This document shows, one piece after another, positions 34,389 through 42,762 of a stretch of DNA of 64,000 nt. The stretch is from the NCBI GenBank assembly GCA_036960605.1, contig JBALXI010000027.1:1-64000 (forward strand). The letters run 5' to 3'. The translations under genes were made by a program, and so were the position numbers. Origin of the DNA: Oleispira sp036960605. GTDB taxonomy: Bacteria > Pseudomonadota > Gammaproteobacteria > Pseudomonadales > Oceanobacteraceae. The notes beneath the pieces were generated by a model that was given only the letters and a program-made list of their open reading frames with translations, was not told the DNA's origin and ran no database searches. Every line of letters starts with the position of its first letter. Positions within the stretch are counted from its first letter, which is position 1.

Positions 34389-35306
34389 ATGAAGGCGCTC
34401 AACGTTTTGGTTGTCGATGATGCTGCATTTATCCGCGACCTAATCAAAAAAGCCATGCGTGACAGCTATCCTAGCTTTAAAATTCATGAAGCTAATGATG
34501 GACGCAAAGCTCAAACAGTTCTAAAAACTCATCCCATTGACCTGGTTTTATGTGACTGGGAAATGCCTGAGATGTCGGGTCTAGAGTTGATTACCTGGAT
34601 GCGCACAGAAGAGCGTTATGCCAATACCCCCTTTATGATGATCACCAGTCGTGGTGAGCGTGATCATGTGATTAAAGCCGTAACCGCGGGGGTGAGTGAT
34701 TACATTGGTAAGCCTTTCACGCGAGATAATTTTCTCACGAAGGTGAATAAATTATTGTCCAAGCATTTAGGAATGTCTGCTAAAGATGCTCATCAAGTTT
34801 CTGCGCAGCCACAAGATGCCAGTGTTTCTGCATTGACGGGTGGCTCTGCGCCGGTAAAACCTACTGCCAAGTCTGCAAGTCAAAGCTCTTCAAATCAAGG
34901 CTCGGCATCAGCTCTTATGAGTAATCCGCTGGTCGCTCAGGCTGACCCGGTGACAAAAGCCTCTGGCCCCAGTGGTGCTAAGAGTGGGGCAAAAGCTAAA
35001 GGCATTGCTGAGCTAAGGTTTGGGTCGGGTGGCAGTGCTAGATGTGTTATTAAAGATATTAACTTGCAGGAAATGTCTGGGGTTTTTAAACGTGATGGAG
35101 ACATTCCTCAGCTACTGGAGCAAGCTGTATTAGACATTGTCGATCAGGATGCGGGTCAGGTTGCGCGAATTAATTGTTATGTCCGCATGCTACAAGCTAT
35201 TGAAAATAATGCCGATGCGGAGACGATCAAGATCGTCATCCGCTATGTCGATGATGATCCTGTCAAACTGGATACCTTGTCGCGTTTTATCGCCAAGGTA
35301 CGTTAG
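34389..35306 (+). CDS. Response regulator: REC domain plus C-terminal PilZ-like domain
   Basis: 305 residues. The REC domain (1-125) has the acidic pair D10/D11, the phospho-acceptor D56 in VLCDWEMPEMSG, and the switch lysine in IGKPF. A 70-residue Ser/Ala/Gln-rich linker (about 135-205) joins it to a C-terminal domain (about 210-305, LRFGSGGSARCVIKDINLQE) that looks PilZ-like. The canonical c-di-GMP residues RxxxR and DxSxxG are not clearly present, so ligand binding is doubtful. The ribosome site is a G-run directly before the ATG. No histidine kinase is adjacent; it may serve chemosensory or surface-motility signalling. Confidence 0.75.
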   Translation: MKALNVLVVDDAAFIRDLIKKAMRDSYPSFKIHEANDGRKAQTVLKTHPIDLVLCDWEMPEMSGLELITWMRTEERYANTPFMMITSRGERDHVIKAVTAGVSDYIGKPFTRDNFLTKVNKLLSKHLGMSAKDAHQVSAQPQDASVSALTGGSAPVKPTAKSASQSSSNQGSASALMSNPLVAQADPVTKASGPSGAKSGAKAKGIAELRFGSGGSARCVIKDINLQEMSGVFKRDGDIPQLLEQAVLDIVDQDAGQVARINCYVRMLQAIENNADAETIKIVIRYVDDDPVKLDTLSRFIAKVR

Positions 35307-35354
35307 CCTGTTTAACTTAGACGTTGGCTTGTCTTACGCAAGCTGGGTTAGCGA

Positions 35355-36053
35355 TTAAGCAATTTTAGTAGAAAAGCGATAACCGGTGCCACGAACAGTT
35401 TGGATCAGGTGTTCGTGAGCACTGCCTAACGCCTTACGCAATCTTCTAATGTGTACATCAACGGTTCTTTCTTCAACATACACATTACCACCCCATACTT
35501 GGTCTAACAGCTGTGTGCGAGAATAAGCGCGCTCTTGATGCGTCATAAAAAATTGCAATAACCGGTATTCAGTCGGACCGATATCCACCGGGTTTTGACT
35601 GGCCGTCACACGATGACAGGCAGGATCAAGAATTAAGCCTTCGACTTCAATGGCTTCTTCAATACCTAGGGGAGTCGCTCTTCGTAATACCGCTTTTAAG
35701 CGCGAAACAAGTTCACGAGGCGAGAAAGGCTTGGTGATGTAATCGTCAGCACCAGAATCTAAACCTTGGATCTTATTATCTTCTTCACCTTTGGCGGTTA
35801 ATAAAATAATCGGCATTTCTTTGGTTAAATCATCACGCTTTAAGCGGCGAGTGAATTCCAGGCCCGTCGTGCCCGGTAACATCCAGTCGAGTAGAATCAT
35901 ATCGGGCTTGCTATCAATTATGCAGGCATGCGCGTCCTGACAGTTACTCGCTTCGATACAATGATAGCCTGCCATTTCTAAGGCAACGGCGATCATTTCA
36001 CGAATTGCGGCTTCATCATCAACGATTAATACGGTCTTGCCAGGTGCAGTCAT
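35355..36053 (-). CDS. phoB: Phosphate regulon response regulator PhoB
   Basis: An OmpR-class regulator that activates phosphate-starvation genes. The REC domain has D12/D13 and D56 (ILLDWMLPG), with the switch lysine in ITKPFSPREL. The winged-helix domain ends with TVDVHIRRLRKAL and TVRGTGYRFS, the PhoB recognition region. The length is 232 residues (E. coli 229). A two-half-site Pho box lies about 55 bases upstream of the start, consistent with autoregulation. phoR normally follows phoB; here the next gene downstream is convergent, so phoR must lie elsewhere or a different kinase is used. Confidence 0.93.
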   Translation of the reverse strand: MTAPGKTVLIVDDEAAIREMIAVALEMAGYHCIEASNCQDAHACIIDSKPDMILLDWMLPGTTGLEFTRRLKRDDLTKEMPIILLTAKGEEDNKIQGLDSGADDYITKPFSPRELVSRLKAVLRRATPLGIEEAIEVEGLILDPACHRVTASQNPVDIGPTEYRLLQFFMTHQERAYSRTQLLDQVWGGNVYVEERTVDVHIRRLRKALGSAHEHLIQTVRGTGYRFSTKIA

Positions 36054-36108
36054 AGGCTGGTCGTCACATTGCTGTCATAAATAGAGAGCTTTATTACAAC
36101 TGAACTTT

Positions 36109-36126
36109 GTTACAGCTATGTGACAA
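36109..36126 (-). promoter_or_regulatory. Pho box upstream of phoB
   Basis: Minus strand: TTGTCAC-ATAG-CTGTAAC followed by AAAG, two 7-bp half-sites at 11-bp spacing that match the PhoB consensus (CTGTCAT direct repeats). A further half-site CTGTCATAAAT lies at 36072-36082 on the plus strand. Confidence 0.7.
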
Positions 36127-36184
36127 AGTCAGAGTAAATAATATTTCTATCGATATATGCGTCTGCTGCCGTTATAGCTTGGTG

Positions 36185-37081
36185 CTACAAATAGGCGAGT
36201 ATAAGACCTAGCCATACCGCTACACCCACCCAGTGACTATTAATAAATCCGGCAAAGGAGCCTGCTCTATCACGAGCGCGGATTAGCCATTGCTGATAAA
36301 TCATCAAGCCAGCAGCGATCAATAATCCCAGATAATAAAAGGCATTGAGCGCCAATTCAGACCCCAATAATAATAGACAGAAAAGGCTGAGGCCTTGAAG
36401 AATTCCGATCATTAACTTGTCGGCATCGGCAAATAAGATAGCCGTTGATTTAACCCCAATCTTTATATCATCATCACGGTCGACCATGGCGTACATCGTA
36501 TCGTAAGCGACGGTCCAGCTCAGATTAGCCATGTAAATAAGCCAAACATACTTGGGTAATTCATCGGCTTGAGCAGCAAAAGCCATGGGGATTGCCCAAG
36601 AAAAAGCGGCGCCTAAGAAGACTTGAGGCAGGTGAGTATGGCGCTTCATATAAGGATAAATAGCGGCCAACGCAGCGCCGGCAAAAGACAGTTGAATGGT
36701 TAGAGTATTGGTGAATAATACGAGCATAAAAGAGCTGGCTAATAAGCCAAAGAACAAGATAAGAGCTTGTTTGTTAGTCACCGCCCCTGTGATCAGAGGA
36801 CGATTCTGAGTGCGCTCAACGTGGCCATCAACTTTACGATCGGCGTAATCATTAATAACACAGCCCGCAGAACGCATAAAAATCACCCCGAGTGTAAAGA
36901 TAACGAGTACCGAAAAATCTGGAATACCTTTCGCTGCAATCCACAGCGCCCACAAGGTTGGCCACAATAAAAGGTAGATGCCGACCGGTTTATTTAGGCG
37001 CATCAATTCAATAAAGGGTTTGATTTTTGGCCAATATTTGGCAATGGCAGGTTGTTGTAGCAAGCTCTGAATAGATGTCAT
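36185..37081 (-). CDS. ubiA: 4-hydroxybenzoate polyprenyltransferase UbiA
   Basis: Attaches the octaprenyl-type tail to 4-hydroxybenzoate in ubiquinone synthesis, in the inner membrane. The first Asp-rich motif NDYADRKVDGHVERTQNRPL (about residues 97-116) and the second in YAMVDRDDDIKIGVKSTAI (about 194-212) bind Mg-diphosphate. Eight or so hydrophobic helices are present. The length is 298 residues (E. coli 290). It lies 32 bases after ubiC on the same strand, so the pair makes the first two steps of the pathway as an operon. Confidence 0.96.
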   Translation of the reverse strand: MTSIQSLLQQPAIAKYWPKIKPFIELMRLNKPVGIYLLLWPTLWALWIAAKGIPDFSVLVIFTLGVIFMRSAGCVINDYADRKVDGHVERTQNRPLITGAVTNKQALILFFGLLASSFMLVLFTNTLTIQLSFAGAALAAIYPYMKRHTHLPQVFLGAAFSWAIPMAFAAQADELPKYVWLIYMANLSWTVAYDTMYAMVDRDDDIKIGVKSTAILFADADKLMIGILQGLSLFCLLLLGSELALNAFYYLGLLIAAGLMIYQQWLIRARDRAGSFAGFINSHWVGVAVWLGLILAYL

Positions 37082-37113
37082 GGTAGTTCTTTTTAGTTAT
37101 TCAGTGAGTTTAG

Positions 37114-37656
37114 TTATGCGGTTGGCAGCGGCTGCGTAAAAGCTTCAGTTACCAATATGGGTTTCTGTTGTAAATAGAATACCGAGCGCCGAGCCCATGA
37201 CAAAGATAGTTCATTATTGGGGATTCGATAAGCACTCATTTCGCCACGGCGCATATGAGGGTGCTTGAATAAATAGGCACCAAGAGGCTTATTGCCTAAT
37301 GTTTTTAACTGACTTTCGTGGCCTGTTAACGTGCTTTTAGGCATGCAGGTACGGGCATAAACCCAAGCTTCACCTTTCACCTTTAAGACGACATCCCGGC
37401 ACCAAGCGATATTTTGCTTACCTTTGCCGTTTAATAGCAGGGTTTCTTGCTGGCTCATTTTTCGCCAACCCTGCCATAAGACTTGTACCGAGAAATCGCC
37501 ATCGCTTATGGCGATGAGCTGAGCGGTTAAAGAGCCAGTATCAAATAATGTTTTACGCCAAACCAGTGGAACAGTGAAGTATTCACGCTTATTCCGCGCA
37601 GACCACGATGGCAAAGATTGTGATAAATATTGGCTGATAATTGACTGATGTTTCAT
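37114..37656 (-). CDS. ubiC: Chorismate lyase UbiC
   Basis: Cleaves chorismate to 4-hydroxybenzoate and pyruvate. The C-terminal half shows the family pattern: WVYARTCMPKSTLTG, LGNKPLGAYLF, the conserved Arg in the ARRS segment, and the ending KPILVTEAF with the catalytic-site Glu. The start is uncertain. ATG 37656 gives 180 residues, close to the 165 of E. coli; an ATG at 37668 and a TTG at 37692 are also in frame, and none has a strong ribosome site. It is upstream of ubiA in the same transcript and divergent from the rubredoxin gene. Confidence 0.88.
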   Translation of the reverse strand: MKHQSIISQYLSQSLPSWSARNKREYFTVPLVWRKTLFDTGSLTAQLIAISDGDFSVQVLWQGWRKMSQQETLLLNGKGKQNIAWCRDVVLKVKGEAWVYARTCMPKSTLTGHESQLKTLGNKPLGAYLFKHPHMRRGEMSAYRIPNNELSLSWARRSVFYLQQKPILVTEAFTQPLPTA

Positions 37657-37785
37657 GGCGCGGAGCATGTACGAAAACTGAGCTAAAGGCAAGATGACTA
37701 ATCATTTGGGTTGATTTTTTAGCCGATGAACAGTAGGTTACGCCTGCTTTAACAGCGATATTATAAACAGAAGAGAGTTGTTCTG

Positions 37786-37950
37786 ATGAAAAAGTGGGAA
37801 TGTGTAGTTTGTGGTTGGGTATACGATGAAGAAGAAGGTTGCCCAGAAGAAGGTTTAGCGCCAGGTACTGCTTGGGCTGATGTGCCAGATGATTTTATCT
37901 GCCCAGACTGTGGCGTAGGTAAAGACGATTTTGAAATGGTCGAGATTTAA
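37786..37950 (+). CDS. rubA: Rubredoxin
   Basis: 54 residues with the two iron-binding pairs C6-x2-C9 and C39-x2-C42, in the contexts WECVVCGWVYDEEEG and FICPDCGVGKDDFE. Rubredoxins carry electrons, for instance from rubredoxin reductase to alkane 1-monooxygenase. The sequence is of the single-domain AlkG2/RubA type. A hairpin with a T-run follows, and the reductase gene begins 49 bases later. A purine-rich ribosome site (GAAGAGAG) lies before the ATG. Pseudomonas has the same rubredoxin-reductase-HU order next to ubiC. Confidence 0.95.
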   Translation: MKKWECVVCGWVYDEEEGCPEEGLAPGTAWADVPDDFICPDCGVGKDDFEMVEI

Positions 37951-37962
37951 TCTCGGCTTTTT
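37941..37962 (+). terminator. Short hairpin with T-run between rubA and rubB
   Basis: CGAGAT and ATCTCG pair around TTA, followed by GCTTTTT. The stem is only six bp and overlaps the rubA stop codon, so partial termination, giving more rubredoxin than reductase, is plausible. Confidence 0.5.
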
Positions 37963-37999
37963 CCAGTAAACCATTCCATCGATACGAAGATAACAAATT

Positions 38000-39151
38000 A
38001 TGTCTCAAGCCAACGCCCCTGTGATTGTAATCGGAACAGGTTTAGCGGGTTATAACCTCGTTAAAGAATTCCGTAAGCATGATGCTGAAACCCCTGTTTT
38101 AATGATTACTGCTGACGATGGCCGTAATTATTCAAAGCCGATGTTATCCACAGGCTTTACCAAAGGTAAAAGTGCCAGCGATTTGGCAATGGCAGATGCT
38201 GGCAAAATGGCTGATCAGCTGAATGTCACCATCCGCACCAATACCCGCGTAACGGGCATTGATGCTGAAGGACATAAAGTCTTTGTTGGAGAAGAGCCGG
38301 TTGCATACAGTAAGCTTGTATTGGCTTGGGGTGCAGAGCCGGTTGCTGTACGTATTGAAGGCAATGCTGGCGAGCATATTTTTGCCATCAATGATCTCCA
38401 AGATTACGCCAACTTTCGTGCTGAGTTAGACGGGAAAAAGCGTGTATTGATGATGGGTGCTGGTCTTATTGGGTGTGAATACGCCAACGATTTAACCAAC
38501 GGTGGTTATGAAGTTGAAGTCGTTGCGCCAAGCAGTCAGATTTTACCGAACTTATTACCTGAAAAAGCGGCAACGGCTGTGCAGCATGGGCTAGAAGGTT
38601 TAGGGGTTAAGTTCCATTTGGGGCCTTTGGTGACTCGCGTTAATCAAGTAGAGAACGGCTTAGTCGCTGACCTCTCTAATGGCGAAAACATTGAAACCGA
38701 TATTATTGTCTCGGCCATTGGTCTTCGTCCTCGCTTAGACTTGGCGGTTAAAGCCGGTTTACAAGTGAACCAAGGTATTTGCGTTGATCGTTCACTGCAG
38801 TCTAGTGAAGCCGATATTTATGCTTTAGGCGATTGCGCCGAAGTGGATGGCAAGGTTCTTTTGTATGTGATGCCTTTGATGGCAAGCGCACGTGCCTTAG
38901 CTAAAACCTTAGCGGGCCAGCCAACGGACGTAATCTATGGCGTAATGCCAGTAGCGGTTAAAACCCCTGTGGTTCCTGTTGTTGTTTCACCTCCTGCGAA
39001 AGAAGGCGAGTGGGTCATTGAAAGCAATGGCGTCGATGTAAAAGCCTTATGTCGTGATGATGACGGCACATTATTAGGGTATGCTCTCACCGGAGCTTGC
39101 GTTGCTGATAAGTTAGCGCTTAACAAAGAGCTTCCAGCTATTTTTAAATAG
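38000..39151 (+). CDS. rubB: Rubredoxin-NAD(+) reductase
   Basis: An FAD flavoprotein that reduces rubredoxin with NADH. The FAD-binding fold VIVIGTGLAGYNLVKEFRK is at the N-terminus, the NAD fold RVLMMGAGLIGCEYANDL lies at about residues 148-165, and the FAD aspartate is in IYALGDCAEVDG. The length of 383 residues equals the AlkT/RubB family. With rubA it supplies electrons to a partner oxygenase or to oxidative-stress reductases; no alkane hydroxylase gene is in this window. Confidence 0.93.
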   Translation: MSQANAPVIVIGTGLAGYNLVKEFRKHDAETPVLMITADDGRNYSKPMLSTGFTKGKSASDLAMADAGKMADQLNVTIRTNTRVTGIDAEGHKVFVGEEPVAYSKLVLAWGAEPVAVRIEGNAGEHIFAINDLQDYANFRAELDGKKRVLMMGAGLIGCEYANDLTNGGYEVEVVAPSSQILPNLLPEKAATAVQHGLEGLGVKFHLGPLVTRVNQVENGLVADLSNGENIETDIIVSAIGLRPRLDLAVKAGLQVNQGICVDRSLQSSEADIYALGDCAEVDGKVLLYVMPLMASARALAKTLAGQPTDVIYGVMPVAVKTPVVPVVVSPPAKEGEWVIESNGVDVKALCRDDDGTLLGYALTGACVADKLALNKELPAIFK

Positions 39152-39185
39152 CTTATAAAAGAAAACAAAAATCAAGGAAAAAGAC

Positions 39186-39458
39186 ATGCGTAAACCTGAA
39201 TTAGCCGCGGCAATTGCTGAAACAACTGGTCTAACAAAAGAAAAATCAAGTGAAGTTATCACTGTAATTACTGATCTAATCGGCAAGACGTTGAGTGAAG
39301 ATGATACTGTAAGCTTGATTGGCTTTGGTACTTTTAGCCGTCGTTCACGTGCTGAGCGTAAAGGCAAAAATCCTCAAACGGGTGCTGAGCTAATTATCCC
39401 TGCGAGCAATACGGCTGCATTTAAGCCGGGTAAAGGCTTGAAGGAAAAAGTTCAATAA
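39186..39458 (+). CDS. hup: HU-family DNA-binding protein
   Basis: A small histone-like protein of 90 residues. LAAAIAETTGLTKEKSSEVI forms the helical dimer base, and GFGTFSRRSRAERKGKNPQTG followed by IPASNTAAFKPGK is the DNA-bending arm with its conserved RxGxNPxTG. It carries a few more acidic residues than HupA/HupB. It lies 34 bases after rubB with an AAGGAAA ribosome site, as in Pseudomonas. Confidence 0.93.
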   Translation: MRKPELAAAIAETTGLTKEKSSEVITVITDLIGKTLSEDDTVSLIGFGTFSRRSRAERKGKNPQTGAELIIPASNTAAFKPGKGLKEKVQ

Positions 39459-39460
39459 TC

Positions 39461-40057
39461 GTGACTGAATCTGTATTGAATGACGCAGTGGCTGATGAAG
39501 CGCTGTCGAATAAAGCTTTAACCCGACTATGGGTAGAAAAGCTGGTGGTGGGGGAAGGACTTTGTCCTTTCGCTCATCCCGTTATGGAGAAACTCCATAT
39601 CGAAGAGACAACAAGCCAAGATTTAGAGCAAATCACCCGCGCATTTTTATCATTATTAAATGAAATGCAGCTGGCTGATGATGACGATCTGCCGACCGCA
39701 TTGTTTATTGTAACGGCGGCTTTAGCTGATTTTGATGAATATCTAGATTGGTTATTCTTGTGCGAAGACTTGTTAGAGCAAGCGGGCCTTGAAGGCGATA
39801 TTCAGTTGGCTAGTTTTCATCCTCACTATGAGTTTGAAGGTGAAGACGCGGAGGCGATGACGAACTATTCAAATCGCTCGCCGTTTCCTATGATTCACTT
39901 CATTCGAGAAAATCATATTAGTGAAGCGTTAAAAACGGTGACTAAGCCGGAAGCGATTCCTGAGCGTAATAAACGCCATATGGAGCGTTTAGGCAAAGAA
40001 GGATTATTGCAATTGATGCCAGAGTTGGCTGACAGCGCAATTTTTGTGAAAAAGTAA
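39461..40057 (+). CDS. DUF1415 family protein
   Basis: 198 residues. WVEKLVVGEGLCPFAHPV near residue 24 and LASFHPHYEFEGED with the later NRSPFPMIHFIRE are the conserved blocks of DUF1415, which has no known function; its conserved Cys, His and Asp suggest a metal or redox site. It starts with GTG two bases after the hup stop, so translation may be coupled. It ends about 80 bases before the sterol-carrier-like gene. Confidence 0.87.
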   Translation: MTESVLNDAVADEALSNKALTRLWVEKLVVGEGLCPFAHPVMEKLHIEETTSQDLEQITRAFLSLLNEMQLADDDDLPTALFIVTAALADFDEYLDWLFLCEDLLEQAGLEGDIQLASFHPHYEFEGEDAEAMTNYSNRSPFPMIHFIRENHISEALKTVTKPEAIPERNKRHMERLGKEGLLQLMPELADSAIFVKK

Positions 40058-40138
40058 GCAAGGTGGATTCAATAGCTTGCCGATTATTAGAAGCAATCCG
40101 ATCAGAAACTAACCGATTAGAAACAAGGTAAAGATGTT

Positions 40139-40519
40139 ATGAAATTCCGTATGTTGCTTTGGGCCCTTGGCCTAATGATGAAAAAAGCTAGCAAGAACAA
40201 CCCTGAGTTTAAAAAGCAGCTGACGGGTAAAGACTTTGCTTTTCAGATTCAAACTCAAGACGGCAAAATTGCCCGTCACTTTATCGTTAAAGATGAACGT
40301 GTTAAATCAAAAGGCGGCGCGGCAACTGATCCTGCTTTCAGCATTTCTTTTAAAGACGCTGATACCGGTCTTTACATCATGACGGCTAAAGACAAAAATG
40401 CTTTTATGAAGGGTATTCAAGAAAAAGACATCAAGATCGATGGTGATCTATCCTTAGTTATGTGGTTCCAAGGCATTGTGAAACACGTTAAACCTAAAAG
40501 TAAAAAGAAGAAGTCTTAG
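40139..40519 (+). CDS. SCP2-like (sterol carrier protein 2) domain protein
   Basis: 126 residues. The pattern IQTQDGKIARHFIVKDERV, with DPAFSISFKDADTGLYIM and GDLSLVMWFQGI, fits the SCP2 lipid-binding fold. Bacterial members bind hydrophobic molecules; the ligand is unknown. The N-terminal 15 residues are hydrophobic and the C-terminus is Lys-rich (KPKSKKKKS). It stands alone between the DUF1415 and symporter genes, all on one strand. Confidence 0.72.
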   Translation: MKFRMLLWALGLMMKKASKNNPEFKKQLTGKDFAFQIQTQDGKIARHFIVKDERVKSKGGAATDPAFSISFKDADTGLYIMTAKDKNAFMKGIQEKDIKIDGDLSLVMWFQGIVKHVKPKSKKKKS

Positions 40520-40587
40520 TGTTCTTTCACTAGGCCTTCATTGGGCGATAATAATACCCGCTAGACTCACAACATAAGGATAGCCAG

Positions 40588-41895
40588 ATGAATCTTACTC
40601 AACGGATTTTATTGGCGATGGCAACGGCCATCTTGTTAGGCAGTGCGACTCAGCAGTTATTATTATGGCCCGAAATACCTTCCTGGCTAGCTACGACATT
40701 AAGTGACGGCCTGGCAGGTGGTTTATTTTATGTTGGCGGACAAATTTTTGTCGCCAGTTTAAAAGTTCTGGTTGTTCCTCTGGTATTCATTTCTTTAGTC
40801 TGTGGTACTTGCCAGTTACAGGGGCAAAGTTCTCTTGGGCGTTTAAGTTTAAAAGCGATTGGCTTGTATCTTCTAACCACGGCCATTGCTATCTCCATTG
40901 CCATTTTCGTAGCTGAGCTTTTGCAACCTGGCGTAGGCATTGAAATGACCACCGCCGCCGATTTTATCGCCCCTGCATCCCAGCCTTTGAGCCAAGTATT
41001 TATTAATATATTTCCCAATAATCCAGTGAAAGCGATGGCTGAAGGCAATATGTTGCAAGTCATTGTATTTGCAATCTTGATTGGCTTGGCGATTAGCCGC
41101 AGCGGTGCTCCGGGTGAAAGACTGACTCAGCACTTTAACGACTGGAATGAGATTATGATGACGCTTGTCACACTGCTCATGAAGTTAGCCCCTTATGGTG
41201 TTTTTTGCTTATTGTTTAGTCTCTTCGCGAAACAAGGCTTAGGCGTGATTGGTGATCTTGCCTTGTATATGGTGACGGTCTTATTGGTCTTGGGAATACA
41301 TGCTTTTGGTGTATACCCGTTATTACTGAAAGTCTTTTCTGGGCTGAATCCAATTATATTTTTACGCAAAATGCGCAATACCCAATTATTTGCCTTTAGC
41401 ACTGCTTCCAGCTCGGCAACCATTCCTGTTACCTTGCGTGCCGTTGAACAGCGTTTAGGAGTAAGTAATCGTATAGCATCTTTTACAGTACCGCTTGGCG
41501 CAACTATCAACATGGATGGTACGGCGATTATGCAAGGGGTCGCGACGGTATTTATCGCTCAAGCTTTTGGTTTAGAGCTGGGGCTAACCGATTATCTTTT
41601 AGTAATTGCGACGGCAACCCTAGCGTCCGTAGGCACCGCCGGTGTTCCTGGTGTCGGTCTAGTGACTCTCGCGATGGTTCTGCAGCAAGTTGGCTTGCCT
41701 GTTGAAGGTATTGCTTTGATTATTGGTGTCGATAGGATCTTGGACATGGTACGCACGGCAGTGAACGTCACCGGTGATGCAACAGTATCTTGTATCGTGG
41801 CTGATTCAGAAGATGCCATGGATAAAACAATTTTTAATGATCGCAACTCGGGTCTAACAGATCCACGAGCGGACAACGTGGAAACTCAATCTTAA
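40588..41895 (+). CDS. Dicarboxylate/amino acid:cation symporter (DAACS family)
   Basis: A sodium- or proton-coupled transporter of the GltP/DctA/SstT family. Hallmarks are visible: the serine-rich re-entrant loop TASSSATIPVTLRA (about residues 270-283), NMDGTAIMQG in helix 7, and the C-terminal TAGVPGVGLVTL and VDRILDMVRTAVNVTGDA. The 435 residues are typical. The Asp and Arg near the end (DRILDMVRT) fit acidic substrates such as glutamate or C4-dicarboxylates, but the exact substrate is open. Its stop overlaps the start of the next gene by one base. Confidence 0.93.
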   Translation: MNLTQRILLAMATAILLGSATQQLLLWPEIPSWLATTLSDGLAGGLFYVGGQIFVASLKVLVVPLVFISLVCGTCQLQGQSSLGRLSLKAIGLYLLTTAIAISIAIFVAELLQPGVGIEMTTAADFIAPASQPLSQVFINIFPNNPVKAMAEGNMLQVIVFAILIGLAISRSGAPGERLTQHFNDWNEIMMTLVTLLMKLAPYGVFCLLFSLFAKQGLGVIGDLALYMVTVLLVLGIHAFGVYPLLLKVFSGLNPIIFLRKMRNTQLFAFSTASSSATIPVTLRAVEQRLGVSNRIASFTVPLGATINMDGTAIMQGVATVFIAQAFGLELGLTDYLLVIATATLASVGTAGVPGVGLVTLAMVLQQVGLPVEGIALIIGVDRILDMVRTAVNVTGDATVSCIVADSEDAMDKTIFNDRNSGLTDPRADNVETQS

Positions 41896-42737
41896 TGTTA
41901 CGTTTATCTCTATTGGTATTAGCGAGTACTTTTGCTTTTACGCCTTATACTCTAGCGCTTAATAACAGTTCGCAGAACTCACTAGCCGCCGAATCGGGTT
42001 TGGAGCAGAGTGCAACCATAGATGAACTGATAGAGTTCACAGAGCTGGAGCATCAACTTGTTGAAGCCTCTGGGTTGTTGAGCTTGTCACAACAAGTTAA
42101 ATACAGCGCTCAACGATTAATCGCACTTTCCATCGAGCAGCCTGAAGCCGATAGTACTATCAATGCTGATACCAATACGTCTTCAGCAGAATTGTCGGCT
42201 GATAAAGTACTTATAAATCATGCTCAGCATTTTGCTATTGCGAAACACCTTGCTAAGCGCTGGACCGAAGATCAGTGGCAGCAGCGTCTATTAGAACTCA
42301 TTCATGATATGCCGGTGGCGACGCAAAAATTAATTCAACAGCAGCTGGCTCACCCCATGTTAAAGGCGGCGCAGCGCAAAGAGCGAGCCGCAATTGGTGT
42401 GCAAGATACACCGGCATACCAGCTTTACATCAATAAATTAAGACAACAGCCACCGGCCGCATTACGCTGGCAACTAGTTGAGAGTTTAGATAGGCAGTCG
42501 GGGTTTTCACAAATGATCATTCAAGCTCGATCGACAGTGATTAAACAAATTCAGCTGCAGGTAAAGGGCTGGCAGCCACAAGATACGTGGCAGAAACAAA
42601 GTCGCCAGGAAGTACTCGAGTTTCTATTTTATGCTTACCGAACAACACCCAATACCAAGTTAAAGCATATTGCTGATAGCTTTAATCAGCGAGAATTGAA
42701 TCAGTTTTATAAGGACGTGCGTAATGCTGTTCATTAG
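41895..42737 (+). CDS. Unrecognised exported helical protein
   Basis: 280 residues that I do not recognise. A signal peptide (residues 1-21, LRLSLLVLASTFAFTPYTLA) is followed by an all-helical, Gln/Leu-rich region without cysteines. It overlaps the symporter stop (TAATG), so the two are translationally coupled and the protein may support the same process. It is convergent with the HDOD gene, 25 bases away. A periplasmic location is inferred from the signal peptide only. Confidence 0.7.
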   Translation: MLRLSLLVLASTFAFTPYTLALNNSSQNSLAAESGLEQSATIDELIEFTELEHQLVEASGLLSLSQQVKYSAQRLIALSIEQPEADSTINADTNTSSAELSADKVLINHAQHFAIAKHLAKRWTEDQWQQRLLELIHDMPVATQKLIQQQLAHPMLKAAQRKERAAIGVQDTPAYQLYINKLRQQPPAALRWQLVESLDRQSGFSQMIIQARSTVIKQIQLQVKGWQPQDTWQKQSRQEVLEFLFYAYRTTPNTKLKHIADSFNQRELNQFYKDVRNAVH

Positions 42738-42762
42738 CCGTCCTGTTCTCTAAATTTTAGAT

